Shown here: piece by piece, positions 16,248 through 24,158 of the stretch
Layout of the letters: the number at the start of each line of letters is the position of its first letter
Position numbering within the stretch: the stretch's first letter is position 1
From: Shinella yambaruensis
GTDB lineage: Bacteria; Pseudomonadota; Alphaproteobacteria; Rhizobiales; Rhizobiaceae
Assembly: GCF_022899355.1 (NCBI RefSeq)
Contig: NZ_JALJCK010000024.1
Span: 1 to 40,547 of the forward strand
DNA length: 40,547 bases
Direction: 5' to 3'
Notes under the pieces: model-generated
Databases searched by the model: none
Seen by the model: the letters and a program-made list of their open reading frames with translations, nothing else
What the model was told of the DNA's origin: nothing
Translations under genes and position numbers: made by a program

Positions 16248-18638
16248 ATGATGAAGAACAAGACCGGTCTGGTGGCCTTGATCGTGCTGGCGGCGGCAAC
16301 GCTGCTCATGGTCTTCTTCGTGCTGCCCAACATGAACAAGGACAAGCCGGCGGAAACCCCGGTCGCAACCCTTACCACGACGACGACGCAAGGCGGCGGC
16401 GAGACCACGACGGCCGACGGCAAGCAGGCCCGCTCGACGACTGCAACCGGCGAGGCGGCGACGGGTGACGGCGCGACAGGCGATGCGGCCGCCGGCACCG
16501 AGGGCGAGAAGCCGGCCGACGCCACGGCGGGCGAGGCGGCAACGGCGACCCAAGAGATCGCCAAGGCGGAAACGACGCCGGCCGATCCGGCCGCCGGCTG
16601 GGTCACGCCTGCCTTCGATCTGCTGCGTGTCGAGCCGGACGGCTCCACCGTGATCGCCGGCCGCGGCCAGCCGAACACCACACTGGAGATCAGGAACGGC
16701 GAGACCGTCGTCGCAACGGCCGACATCGGCCCGTCCGGCGATTTCGCCGCCGTCTTCGAGCAGCCGCTTGCTGCCGGCGACTACCAGCTCACCTTGAGCA
16801 CGAAGGACGACAAGGGCGCCTCGAAGACCTCGGAAGAGGTGGCGACCGTCTCCGTGCCGAAGGACGCCGGCGGCGACCTCCTTGCCATGGTCTCCAGGCC
16901 CGGCGAGGCGAGCCGCCTGATCACGGTGCCGGAAGCCGCGGAGAAGGCGGCCGGCGCGGCGGAAAAGACGATCGACCAGCCCGCCGGCGAGACCGCGGCG
17001 GCCAGTGACACGGGCGCCGCCGGTGCCGTGGCGGACGAGAAGCCGGCCGCGAGCGAAACGGCGGAAGCCGCCGGCGAGACCGCCGCCACCGCGGGCGAGG
17101 CCGCAACCGCCGGTGCAGCCGCGACCGAGACCGCGAACGGCACGGCCGGCACCGCGGCGACGGAAACGGCGGCCAAGCCCCAGGCGCGCGTTTCGGCCGT
17201 CGAGCTGGAAGGCGAGCGCATGTTCATCGCCGGCACCGCCAAGCCGGGCGCGCTGGTGCGCATCTATGCAGACGACCAGCTCGTCGGCGAGGCGAAGGCG
17301 GACGGCGAGGGCCGCTACGTGGCCGACGGCACGATCGATCTTTCGGTCGGCCGCCACACGATCCGCGCCGATGTGATGAGCCCCGACGGCGGCAAGGTCG
17401 AATTCCGCGCCTCCGTTCCGTTCGATCGGCCGGAAGGCGAGCAGGTCGCCGTGGTGGCGCAGGAGGATGCCGCGGGCGATACCGGCCCGGCGCTCGGCCT
17501 CATCGGCGGCGGCACGTTCGACAAGCTGCGTGCCGAGGCCGACAAGGCGGTGGCCCTGCTCAAGGGCCTTTATGCCGACGGCCGCGTGCCGACCGCCGAG
17601 GAACTGGCGGCTGCCCGTTCCGCGACCGAGATCGCGCTGAAATCGCTGGCCGAGTTCAAGCCCGGCCTCGAAGAGGGCGAGGCGGCCCGTGACATGGCGG
17701 CCAGGGCGTCGGCCGCCGCCGCTTCGGCGCTGGCCCGTCTCCAGGCCCTGCCGAAGGATGCCGCCGCTGTCGGCGGTGCCCTCGCGTCGATCGAGACGGC
17801 CGTCGCCGATGCGCTGGCACCGGCCATCGAGAAGGCAGAGGCCGTGGTGGGCGCTGCCTCGGCTGCGGCGGACAGCTCCATCGAGGCGCTGGCCGGCCAG
17901 GCGACCGCGCTCCAGCAGCAGTTCGTTGCGCTGTTCTCCGATGGCCGCAATGCGACGACGGCGGAGATCCAGACTGCCCGCACCGCGCTGGAAGGGGCCC
18001 TCAAGGGCATTACCGGCTTCACGCCGCCGGCCGGCACGGCCGCGGATGTGACGGCGGCGATCGAGAAGCTGAAGGGCTGGGCCTCGACCGCGCTCGACCG
18101 CCTTGCCGCGGTTCCGGCCGGCGCCGGCAAGGAGGCCTACCAGCAGGCACTCGTGGCGCTTGAGGGCATGCCCTCGCTGACCGCCGCGGCCAGTGCCGTG
18201 GCGGCTGCGGGCGAAGGCGCCGCCTCGGCGACCGGGGCCGCATCGACGGCCGAAACCGCGACAGCGGACAACGGTACGGCCAGCGCCGAAGGCACGCCGG
18301 CGGCGACCGGCGGCGAGAGCGGCACCGCCGCCTCGGGCGAAGCCGCCGCGACGGGCAGCGGCCAGGCGGTGGCCGAGGAGCCGGAAACGGTGGAGCAGGC
18401 CCCGCTGCAAGAGAGCAAGACCTCGGTCATCATCCGCCGCGGCGATACGCTCTGGCAGATCTCCCGCCGCATCTACGGCAAGGGCGTGCGCTACACGACG
18501 ATCTACCTCGCCAACGAGGACCAGATCACCGATCCGGACCGCATCATCCCCGGCCAGGTCTTCGGCGTGCCGGACAAGACCGTGGAAAGCGACGCGGAGG
18601 CGGAGGAACTGCACCGCAAGCGCGTTCGCGGCGATTGA
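16248..18638 (+). CDS. Large Ala-rich protein with Ig-like domains and C-terminal LysM
   Basis: 796 aa. One N-terminal membrane segment (about 6-26, 'TGLVALIVLAAATLLMVFFVL') anchors it to the inner membrane with a periplasmic body. Ala/Thr/Glu-rich linkers separate two bacterial-Ig-like domains (about 119-205 and 315-400), then a helical region with two similar units (from about 423 and 545; 'LYADGRVPTAEELAAARSA' versus 'LFSDGRNATTAEIQTARTA'). A LysM domain (about 725-775, 'VIIRRGDTLWQISRRIYGKG') likely binds peptidoglycan. Two tandem ATGs (16248, 16251) follow a GAGAGAGAG site. Followed by a strong terminator. A cell-envelope role is inferred. Confidence 0.9.
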   Translation: MMKNKTGLVALIVLAAATLLMVFFVLPNMNKDKPAETPVATLTTTTTQGGGETTTADGKQARSTTATGEAATGDGATGDAAAGTEGEKPADATAGEAATATQEIAKAETTPADPAAGWVTPAFDLLRVEPDGSTVIAGRGQPNTTLEIRNGETVVATADIGPSGDFAAVFEQPLAAGDYQLTLSTKDDKGASKTSEEVATVSVPKDAGGDLLAMVSRPGEASRLITVPEAAEKAAGAAEKTIDQPAGETAAASDTGAAGAVADEKPAASETAEAAGETAATAGEAATAGAAATETANGTAGTAATETAAKPQARVSAVELEGERMFIAGTAKPGALVRIYADDQLVGEAKADGEGRYVADGTIDLSVGRHTIRADVMSPDGGKVEFRASVPFDRPEGEQVAVVAQEDAAGDTGPALGLIGGGTFDKLRAEADKAVALLKGLYADGRVPTAEELAAARSATEIALKSLAEFKPGLEEGEAARDMAARASAAAASALARLQALPKDAAAVGGALASIETAVADALAPAIEKAEAVVGAASAAADSSIEALAGQATALQQQFVALFSDGRNATTAEIQTARTALEGALKGITGFTPPAGTAADVTAAIEKLKGWASTALDRLAAVPAGAGKEAYQQALVALEGMPSLTAAASAVAAAGEGAASATGAASTAETATADNGTASAEGTPAATGGESGTAASGEAAATGSGQAVAEEPETVEQAPLQESKTSVIIRRGDTLWQISRRIYGKGVRYTTIYLANEDQITDPDRIIPGQVFGVPDKTVESDAEAEELHRKRVRGD

Positions 18639-18738
18639 TCCTCGGCAAGTCCGGCGCCGAAGCGGTTTTGCCGGAATTGCGCAAGGACAATTTCCGGCCG
18701 GCTGTTGCGAAGCGGCCGGCAAGGACCTATCTCCCCCC

Positions 18739-18770
18739 ATGCGGCGCCCCACCGGGCGCCGCATTTTCAT
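18739..18770 (+). terminator. Rho-independent terminator after the LysM gene
   Basis: An 11-bp GC-rich stem ATGCGGCGCCC / GGGCGCCGCAT with a 4-nt loop is followed by TTTCATT. It sits 100 bp past the LysM stop and also argues against the longer ABC-transporter start at 18739. Confidence 0.7.
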
Positions 18771-18828
18771 TCGGCAGTCCAGGACAAAACGAAGGCCGGG
18801 GCGTGACGGCGATCCGGCGGAGGCCAGC

Positions 18829-20724
18829 GTGGCGACGACCAGAAAGAAGACGGTTTCGGCCGACAGCAGCAATCCCCTCCACACGCTGGTGAACCTCTGG
18901 CCCTATATGTGGCCCTCCGACCGGCCGGACCTGAAGATGCGCGTCGTCTGGGCCTCGGTCTTCCTGCTTCTCTCCAAGATCGTGCTGCTGCTGGTGCCCT
19001 ATTTCTTCAAATGGGCGACCGATGCGCTGAACGGCAGGGCGGATGCCGTCTCGCTTCTGCCGGCCTTCCTGCTCGGCGCGGTCATGCTGGTCTTCGCCTA
19101 TAACGGTGCGCGCATCCTGCAGGCCGGCCTCAACCAGTTGCGCGACGCGCTCTTTGCAAGCGTCGGGCAATATGCCGTGCGCCAGCTCGCCTACCGCACC
19201 TTCGTGCACCTGCACCGCCTGTCGCTGCGCTTCCATCTGGAGCGGCGCACCGGCGGGCTTTCGCGCGTCATCGAGCGCGGCACCAAGGGCATCGAGACGA
19301 TCGTGCGCTTCACGATCCTCAACAGCGTGCCGACCTTCATCGAGTTCCTGCTCACCGCCGCCGTCTTCTGGTGGGGCTACGGTCTGCAATATCTCCTCGT
19401 CACCGCCGCCACCGTCTGGCTCTACATCTGGTTCACGGTCAGGGCGAGCGACTGGCGCATCTCCATCCGCCGCTCGATGAACGACAGCGACACCGAGGCC
19501 AACACCAAGGCGATCGATTCGCTGCTGAACTTCGAGACGGTCAAGTATTTCGGCAACGAGGAGATGGAGGCCCGCCGCTTCGACCAGTCCATGGCGCGCT
19601 ACGAGAAGGCGGCGACGCAGGTCTGGACCTCGCTCGGCTGGCTCAACTTCGGCCAGGCGCTGATCTTCGGCGTCGGCATGGCGGTGATGATGGCGATGTC
19701 GGCGCTTGCCGTGCAGCGCGGCGAGCAGACGGTCGGCGATTTCGTCTTCATCAACGCCATGCTGATCCAGCTCGCCATCCCGCTCAACTTCATCGGCTTC
19801 GTCTACCGCGAAATCCGCCAGGGCCTGACGGATATCGAGCAGATGTTCGACCTGCTCGAGGTGGAGGAGGAAGTGCAGGACAAGCCCGGCGCCGCCGACC
19901 TCGTCGTCGCCGACGGCGCGATCTCCTTCAAGGACGTGCACTTCGCCTATGATCCGGCCCGGCCGATCCTCAAGGGCGTCTCCTTCGACGTGCCCGCTGG
20001 CAAGACCGTCGCCGTCGTCGGCCCGTCCGGCGCAGGGAAATCGACGCTCTCGCGGCTGCTCTACCGCTTCTACGACGTGCAGCAGGGCGCGATCACCATC
20101 GACGGGCAGGACGTGCGCGACGTCACGCAGAAGAGCCTGCGCGCGGTGATCGGCATGGTGCCGCAGGATACCGTGCTGTTCAACGACACGATCGCCTACA
20201 ACATCCGCTACGGCCGGCCGGACGCGAGCGATGCGGACGTGGCCGCCGCTGCCGAGGCGGCGCAGATCGGCCCCTTCATCCGCCACCTGCCGGAAGGCTT
20301 CAAGGCGATGGTCGGCGAGCGCGGGCTGAAGCTTTCCGGCGGCGAGAAGCAGCGCGTCGCCATCGCCCGCACCATCCTGAAGAGCCCGCCGATCCTCATC
20401 CTCGACGAGGCGACCTCGGCGCTCGACACCCGCACGGAGCAGGAGATCCAGGCCGCGCTCGACGTCGTGTCGAAGAACCGCACCACGCTCGTCATCGCCC
20501 ACCGCCTCTCCACCGTCATTTCGGCGGACGAGATCATCGTGCTGAAGGACGGCGGCATCGCCGAGCGGGGCACGCACAGCGAGCTGATGCAGCGCGACGA
20601 CGGCCTCTACGCCTCCATGTGGAACCGCCAGCGCGAGGCCGTGCAGGCCGAGGAGCGCCTGAAGCAGGTGCGCGAGAGCGACGAGCTCGGCGTCATCCTG
20701 CGCGGCGCGCCGGCGGCCGAGTGA
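18829..20724 (+). CDS. Atm1-type ABC exporter, permease-ATPase fusion
   Basis: 631 aa from a GTG start with CGGAGG upstream. The N-terminal half is a six-helix exporter domain (about 35-330, 'SKIVLLLVPYFFKWATDALNG' onward). The C-terminal ATPase has Walker A 'GPSGAGKST' from residue 398, Q-loop 'GMVPQDTVLF', signature 'LSGGEKQR' from 502, Walker B 'ILILDEATSALD' and H-loop 'IAHRLST'. Overall resemblance, for example 'TDALNG' and 'LFNDTIAYNIRYGRPDASD', is to the Atm1/HMT1 group, which exports glutathione-linked sulfur or metal conjugates. It works as a homodimer in the inner membrane. Its stop abuts the stop of the convergent VOC gene with no base between. Confidence 0.93.
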   Translation: MATTRKKTVSADSSNPLHTLVNLWPYMWPSDRPDLKMRVVWASVFLLLSKIVLLLVPYFFKWATDALNGRADAVSLLPAFLLGAVMLVFAYNGARILQAGLNQLRDALFASVGQYAVRQLAYRTFVHLHRLSLRFHLERRTGGLSRVIERGTKGIETIVRFTILNSVPTFIEFLLTAAVFWWGYGLQYLLVTAATVWLYIWFTVRASDWRISIRRSMNDSDTEANTKAIDSLLNFETVKYFGNEEMEARRFDQSMARYEKAATQVWTSLGWLNFGQALIFGVGMAVMMAMSALAVQRGEQTVGDFVFINAMLIQLAIPLNFIGFVYREIRQGLTDIEQMFDLLEVEEEVQDKPGAADLVVADGAISFKDVHFAYDPARPILKGVSFDVPAGKTVAVVGPSGAGKSTLSRLLYRFYDVQQGAITIDGQDVRDVTQKSLRAVIGMVPQDTVLFNDTIAYNIRYGRPDASDADVAAAAEAAQIGPFIRHLPEGFKAMVGERGLKLSGGEKQRVAIARTILKSPPILILDEATSALDTRTEQEIQAALDVVSKNRTTLVIAHRLSTVISADEIIVLKDGGIAERGTHSELMQRDDGLYASMWNRQREAVQAEERLKQVRESDELGVILRGAPAAE

Positions 20725-21372
20725 TCACTCCCCGGGCGCGGCAAAGAGGATCAGGTTGCCGTCGGGGTCGATCAGGATGAAGGTGCGCGTGCCCCAGGGC
20801 TGCGTCATCAGCGTGCTGTGGAAGGTCACGCCGGCCGTCTGATAGTCGAGGAAAAGCGTCTTGATCGCCGCCGCGCTGTCGAGCGTGATCGAGGCTGACA
20901 GCAGGTCCTCCCGTCGGCGGACATCGCCGAGGAAGACGGGCTCGCGCACCAGCCGCAGGCAGAGCCGTGCCCGGTCGCGCGCGACGACCCCGTAGAACGG
21001 CGGATCGCCATAGGTAAAATCGACGGAAAAGCCGAGTTTTTCCGTGAAGAAGGCGAGGGAGGCGGCGAAATCGGTCACGTAGAGCACCGGCTCCGCTCCG
21101 CTGAGGATCGGGCCTTGCGGCATGTTTTCAGTCGTGCTGCGCATGGTGGGGGGTCCTGTCCTGAGCGCCGGCCAATCCGGAAACCCGTTCTGGCGGGCGA
21201 CGAGCGCCTGCGCATCGGCAAGCGAGAACGAGGCATCCAGTACCTCCCGATCCGTCAGATGCCGGAAGCGGGGCAGGGTGGCGCGGATGACCGCCGCCAC
21301 CGGATGGTGTCGCTCGCGATGCCAGCGCAGATATTGCTTGGCCTGCTTGCGGAGGTTTTCGAGGTTCGGCAT
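20725..21372 (-). CDS. VOC-family (glyoxalase/bleomycin-resistance-like) protein with extra N-terminal domain
   Basis: 215 aa. The C-terminal part (about 90-215) is a single VOC module: 'AEPVLYVTDFAASLAFFTEKLGFSVDFTYGDPPFYGVV' and 'RTFILIDPDGNLILFAAPGE', with the terminal metal-type Glu region. The N-terminal 75 residues ('LRKQAKQYLRWHRERHHPVAAVI', 'SLADAQALVARQNGFPDWPALR') form a separate helical domain often seen with toxin- or antibiotic-type VOC and ankyrin proteins in rhizobia. No specific substrate can be named. Its upstream region holds the 268-bp inverted-repeat element. Confidence 0.88.
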   Translation of the reverse strand: MPNLENLRKQAKQYLRWHRERHHPVAAVIRATLPRFRHLTDREVLDASFSLADAQALVARQNGFPDWPALRTGPPTMRSTTENMPQGPILSGAEPVLYVTDFAASLAFFTEKLGFSVDFTYGDPPFYGVVARDRARLCLRLVREPVFLGDVRRREDLLSASITLDSAAAIKTLFLDYQTAGVTFHSTLMTQPWGTRTFILIDPDGNLILFAAPGE

Positions 21373-21434
21373 GGGCGCGGCTAAGGTTTCGGTCGTAGGT
21401 GGGCATTGCCCCTTCGGCTCCCGCCGATGCGCCC

Positions 21435-21702
21435 TAGGGTCTGTACTCCATCAGGATAGGTGTTCTGTTGTCATGGACGGGATTGGATGGAAGCAAACAA
21501 GCGCAAGGCAAGGCCCCTTGGCCTTGTCGAGCATTGTTTGCGATCAGGCGGCCCGTCCATGACAACCCCTCGGGCAAGCCGCATTTTGTGCCTGCGGGCG
21601 TCGGAAAGGTTTGAAAATGGAGCACATTTCCTGCACCTTTCCTCCTACTCAGGCACAAAATGCGGCTTGCAGAACACCTATCCTGATGGAGTACAGACCC
21701 TA
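21435..21702. mobile_element. MITE-like nested inverted-repeat element, cloverleaf fold
   Basis: The ends, 21435-21467 and 21670-21702, are perfect 33-bp inverted repeats, each beginning with TA then GGGTCTGTACTCC. Inside are two more perfect stems: 21468-21481 with 21552-21565 (14 bp) and 21574-21594 with 21650-21670 (21 bp). Each holds further hairpins (GCAAACAA/TTGTTTGC at 21493/21534; GGAAAGGT/ACCTTTCC at 21603/21635). The arms abut, so one strand folds into a three-way junction. The TA at both ends fits a duplicated TA target, as made by IS630/Tc1 or some IS5-family transposases. No transposase is encoded, hence MITE-like; identity with a known family cannot be tested here. Confidence 0.75.
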
Positions 21703-21851
21703 CAGCAACGGTGAAAGTGTGCCCGCAGCGGCTGGCGCTTGTCAACCGCAGGGCAGGGGACCGGGCATCGGGGCTGCCGCGGAACCTTTTCCGCGCCCGC
21801 TGGGTTGAGCCCGGGGAAGGGCCGCCTGCTGGGGGCTAATCGCCACGCCGC

Positions 21852-21894
21852 ATTGCCCCCATCGCCATTTCACGCTAGGTCGATGGCGTGAAAT
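21852..21894 (+). promoter_or_regulatory. Putative psd promoter with operator-like inverted repeat
   Basis: ATTGCC (21852-21857), 17 bp, CTAGGT (21875-21880) form a passable sigma-70 promoter. The perfect 9-bp inverted repeat ATTTCACGC (21867-21875) and GCGTGAAAT (21886-21894), with 10 bp between, straddles the -10. A protein bound there would block or modulate initiation. Confidence 0.5.
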
Positions 21895-21913
21895 CATCAG
21901 GAGATGTCGGAAG

Positions 21914-22612
21914 ATGAGTTTGGTCGATACGATACGCAGCACCCTGGTGCCGATCCATCGGGAGGGCTGGAAGTTCGTGGCCGGCTTCTTCGTCGCCTCG
22001 CTGCTGCTCGGCGCGGCCTGGGAACCGCTGATGTGGATCGGCTTCGTGCTCACCGCCTGGTGCGCCTATTTCTTCCGCGATCCCGAGCGCCTGACGCCGC
22101 AGGATGACGATCTTGTGATCAGCCCGGCCGATGGCCGCGTCTCTGCCGTCGCCATGGTGACGCCGCCGGCCGAGCTGGAGCTCGGCGACCAGCCGATGCT
22201 GCGCATCTCGGTCTTCATGAACGTCTTCAACTGCCATGTGAACCGCGCGCCGATGCGCGGCCGCGTTGCGCGCGTCGCCTATCGCGCCGGCAAGTTCCTG
22301 AATGCCGACCTCGACAAGGCGAGCCAGGAGAACGAGCGCAACGGCCTCGTCATCGAGAGCGCGCACGGGCCGATCGGCGTCGTGCAGATCGCCGGTCTCG
22401 TCGCCCGCCGCATCCTGTGCTGGACCAACATGAACGACAGCCTTGAGGCCGGCGAGCGTTTCGGCCTCATCCGCTTCGGCTCGCGCCTCGACGTCTTCCT
22501 GCCGGCCGGCGCCCAGCCGCGCGTCAGCGTCGGCCAGACGGCGATCGCCGGCGAGACGGTGCTGGCGGAATTCGGCTCGGCCAAGGGGCCGGTGGTCAGC
22601 CGCAGGGGATGA
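21914..22612 (+). CDS. psd: Phosphatidylserine decarboxylase proenzyme
   Basis: 232 aa, matching the short alphaproteobacterial Psd type. Self-cleavage between G189 and S190 in '[10 protein letters not shown]' would make the beta chain and an alpha chain whose N-terminal Ser becomes the pyruvoyl group. '[24 protein letters not shown]' and '[13 protein letters not shown]' with the conserved His are present, and residues 20-55 form the hydrophobic membrane-binding part. It converts phosphatidylserine to phosphatidylethanolamine at the inner membrane. AGGAGATG lies 8 bp before the ATG. pssA, the preceding pathway step, follows 100 bp downstream. Confidence 0.96.
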   Translation: MSLVDTIRSTLVPIHREGWKFVAGFFVASLLLGAAWEPLMWIGFVLTAWCAYFFRDPERLTPQDDDLVISPADGRVSAVAMVTPPAELELGDQPMLRISVFMNVFNCHVNRAPMRGRVARVAYRAGKFLNADLDKASQENERNGLVIESAHGPIGVVQIAGLVARRILCWTNMNDSLEAGERFGLIRFGSRLDVFLPAGAQPRVSVGQTAIAGETVLAEFGSAKGPVVSRRG

Positions 22613-22625
22613 GGAAACGAGGATA

Positions 22626-22688
22626 TAGGCAGTAGCCAATAGGGTTCGAAAAACTATCTTCTACTGCCTACTGCCTACTGCCTACTGT
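22626..22688 (+). repeat. Heptamer tandem repeat with inverted partner
   Basis: Four head-to-tail copies of CTACTGC (22661-22688, the last ending T). The segment TAGGCAGTAG (22626-22635) is the exact reverse complement of the first ten bases of the array (22661-22670), allowing a 10-bp stem. It lies between psd and pssA and may vary in copy number. Confidence 0.75.
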
Positions 22689-22712
22689 CTGAAAACAGCG
22701 AAGCGAAAAGCG

Positions 22713-23564
22713 ATGGACACACCCTTTCCGCCTTATGAGCCGAATGGACCGAACGACGAGGCGCGGGGGCCGCGCCTGCGGGAGATTCCGCTGCGCGTCA
22801 TCATTCCGAACGTCATCACGGTGCTTGCCATCTGCGCGGGCCTCACGGGCATCAGGCTCGCCTTCGAGAACCGCTATGAGCTCGCCGTCGGCATGGTGCT
22901 GCTCGCGGCCTTTCTCGATGGCATCGACGGGCGCGTCGCGCGCCTCCTGAAGGCCACCTCGAAATTCGGCGGCCAGATGGATTCGCTCGCCGACATCATC
23001 AATTTCGGCGTTGCCCCGGCGCTCGTGCTCTATGTCTTCATCCTCGACCAGGCGCGCTCCTTCGGCTGGATCGCGGCGTTGATCTACACCATCGCCGCGG
23101 GCCTGCGCCTTGCGCGCTTCAACGTCATGGCCGAGCGCGAGACCAAGGCCAAATGGCAGACGGAATATTTCGTCGGCGTGCCGGCCCCCGCGGGCGGCAT
23201 GCTGGTGCTGCTGCCGGTCTATCTCGGCTTCCTCGGCCTTGCGCCGAGCCCGCTCTTTGCCTACCTCGCCTCCGGCTACACGGTGCTGATCGGCTTCCTG
23301 CTGGTCAGCCGCCTGCCGGTCTGGTCCGGCAAGTCGGAAGGCAGCCGCATCCGCCGTGATCTCGTGCTGCCGGGTATCCTGCTCGTCGTGCTCTATGTCG
23401 CGACCCTGATGAGCTTCACCTGGGAGACCATGGTGGTGACGGTCGTCGCCTACCTGGCGACGCTGCCGTTCGGCGCCCGTTCCTGGCAGCGCAAATATGG
23501 CGGCTGGACCGCGCCGGTGACGCACGGTGCCAGCGAGTTCCCCGAGGAGCCCGACGGGCAATAG
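22713..23564 (+). CDS. pssA: CDP-diacylglycerol--serine O-phosphatidyltransferase (phosphatidylserine synthase)
   Basis: 283 aa. The CDP-alcohol phosphotransferase motif D-G-x2-A-R-x8-G-x3-D-x3-D is perfect: D72-G73...A76-R77...G86...D90...D94. About six to eight hydrophobic segments follow the N-terminal 'RVIIPNVITVLAICAGL', typical of the membrane-bound (B. subtilis-type) enzyme that joins serine to CDP-diacylglycerol. It provides the substrate for Psd encoded just upstream. The start MDTPFPPYEP follows an AAGCGAAAAGCG region with modest purine content. A hairpin after the stop probably ends the psd-pssA transcript. Confidence 0.96.
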   Translation: MDTPFPPYEPNGPNDEARGPRLREIPLRVIIPNVITVLAICAGLTGIRLAFENRYELAVGMVLLAAFLDGIDGRVARLLKATSKFGGQMDSLADIINFGVAPALVLYVFILDQARSFGWIAALIYTIAAGLRLARFNVMAERETKAKWQTEYFVGVPAPAGGMLVLLPVYLGFLGLAPSPLFAYLASGYTVLIGFLLVSRLPVWSGKSEGSRIRRDLVLPGILLVVLYVATLMSFTWETMVVTVVAYLATLPFGARSWQRKYGGWTAPVTHGASEFPEEPDGQ

Positions 23565-23600
23565 TCCTCGCCCGGCCGTCACATCCGCGTGAGCCTTGCC

Positions 23601-23639
23601 CAAGCCCTGTCCGCTCGTCGCGGGCGGGGCTTGATTTCC
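23601..23639 (+). terminator. Possible terminator after pssA
   Basis: CAAGCCC-T-GTCCGC / GCGGGC-G-GGGCTTG forms a long stem (23601-23633) followed by a poor T tract (ATTTCC). Placement 36 bp past the stop fits a terminator. Confidence 0.45.
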
Positions 23640-23653
23640 TGCTGTAGGTCGAC

Positions 23654-23687
23654 TAACTAGCCTTCAAATAGATAGCAAGCTAATTGT
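23654..23687. promoter_or_regulatory. Candidate MarR operator
   Basis: An AT-rich island, unusual here, just upstream of the marR start holds an imperfect inverted repeat: AACTAGCCTT (from 23655) and CAAGCTAATT (to 23685), and a tighter TAGC-AA-GCTA (23673-23682). MarR-type regulators commonly bind such sites to control their own efflux operon. No experimental support. Confidence 0.4.
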
Positions 23688-23702
23688 TTTTGGGCTACCG
23701 AG

Positions 23703-24158
23703 ATGAGCATATCCGATCCGCACGAGCGTATCCTCGACGACCTTTCCCGCGTGCAGCGCAAGATGCGCGCCCTGTTCGATGCCCGCGTGAAGGAGCGGGG
23801 GCTGACGCTGCCGCGCGCCCGCGCGCTTCTGATCCTCGGCCGCGGCGTCAATCTCAACCAGCGCGAGCTGGCCGACGAGCTCGACATCGAGACGCCGACG
23901 CTCGTGCGCCTGCTCGACGGCATGGAGAAGCAGGGCTTCATCGAGCGCCAGTCGGTGGAAGGCGATCGCCGTGCCAAGCAGATCGTCATGACGCCGCGCG
24001 GCGCCAAGGTCGCCGAGGAGGTGCTGGATCTTGCCCGCTCGCTGCGCGCCGACGTGCTGAGGAGCATCTCGGCCCATGACATGTCGACCACCGTCAAGGT
24101 CTTCGCCGCGATGTCCGACAATATCGCGAAGAGCTGTCGGGAGAGCGTCGAGGCATGA
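23703..24158 (+). CDS. MarR-family transcriptional regulator
   Basis: 151 aa. It has the winged-helix MarR core: 'LTLPRARALLILGRG', recognition region 'LNQRELADELDIETPTLVRLLDGMEKQGFIERQ' (about 52-84) and the wing 'SVEGDRRAKQIVMTPRGAKVAEEV'. It probably works as a homodimeric repressor of the efflux genes immediately downstream, released by a small aromatic or drug ligand. The stop overlaps the MFS gene start (ATGA). Start MSISDPHER follows TACCGAG rather than a strong ribosome-binding site. Confidence 0.94.
   Translation: MSISDPHERILDDLSRVQRKMRALFDARVKERGLTLPRARALLILGRGVNLNQRELADELDIETPTLVRLLDGMEKQGFIERQSVEGDRRAKQIVMTPRGAKVAEEVLDLARSLRADVLRSISAHDMSTTVKVFAAMSDNIAKSCRESVEA

Larger units (their letters stand above)
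21373..21913. other. 541-bp divergent intergenic region
   Basis: The longest gene-free stretch of the window. It contains the cloverleaf inverted-repeat element (21435-21702) and, next to psd, a promoter with an operator-like inverted repeat (21852-21894). The 150 bp between them are GC-rich with a small hairpin GCGGAA-CCTT-TTCCGC and no credible coding frame. Short frames across the element merely read through its arms. Confidence 0.6.

Noticed and set aside
18739..18828. Upstream ATG extending the ABC exporter by 30 residues
   Set aside because: The ATG lies in the stem of the LysM terminator and the extension is Arg-rich and unlike the family; GTG 18829 has a ribosome-binding site.
16206..18884. 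892-residue open frame antisense to the LysM gene
   Set aside because: Arg/Gly/Ala-rich with no recognisable domain, and it mirrors the codon pattern of the plus-strand LysM gene; a GC-rich shadow.
18727..20577. 616-residue open frame antisense to the ABC exporter
   Set aside because: Composition typical of antisense frames; all ABC motifs lie on the plus strand.
21434..21745. Short frames across the cloverleaf element
   Set aside because: They translate the inverted arms, giving the same peptide (SVLHQDRCS) in several frames; no coding signal.
21861..21900. SAM-II-type riboswitch before psd (GTGAAA present)
   Set aside because: The rest of the conserved core is missing; a promoter/operator explains the repeat better.
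22661..22688. Heptamer array as a CRISPR
   Set aside because: Units are contiguous with no spacers and no cas genes are present.
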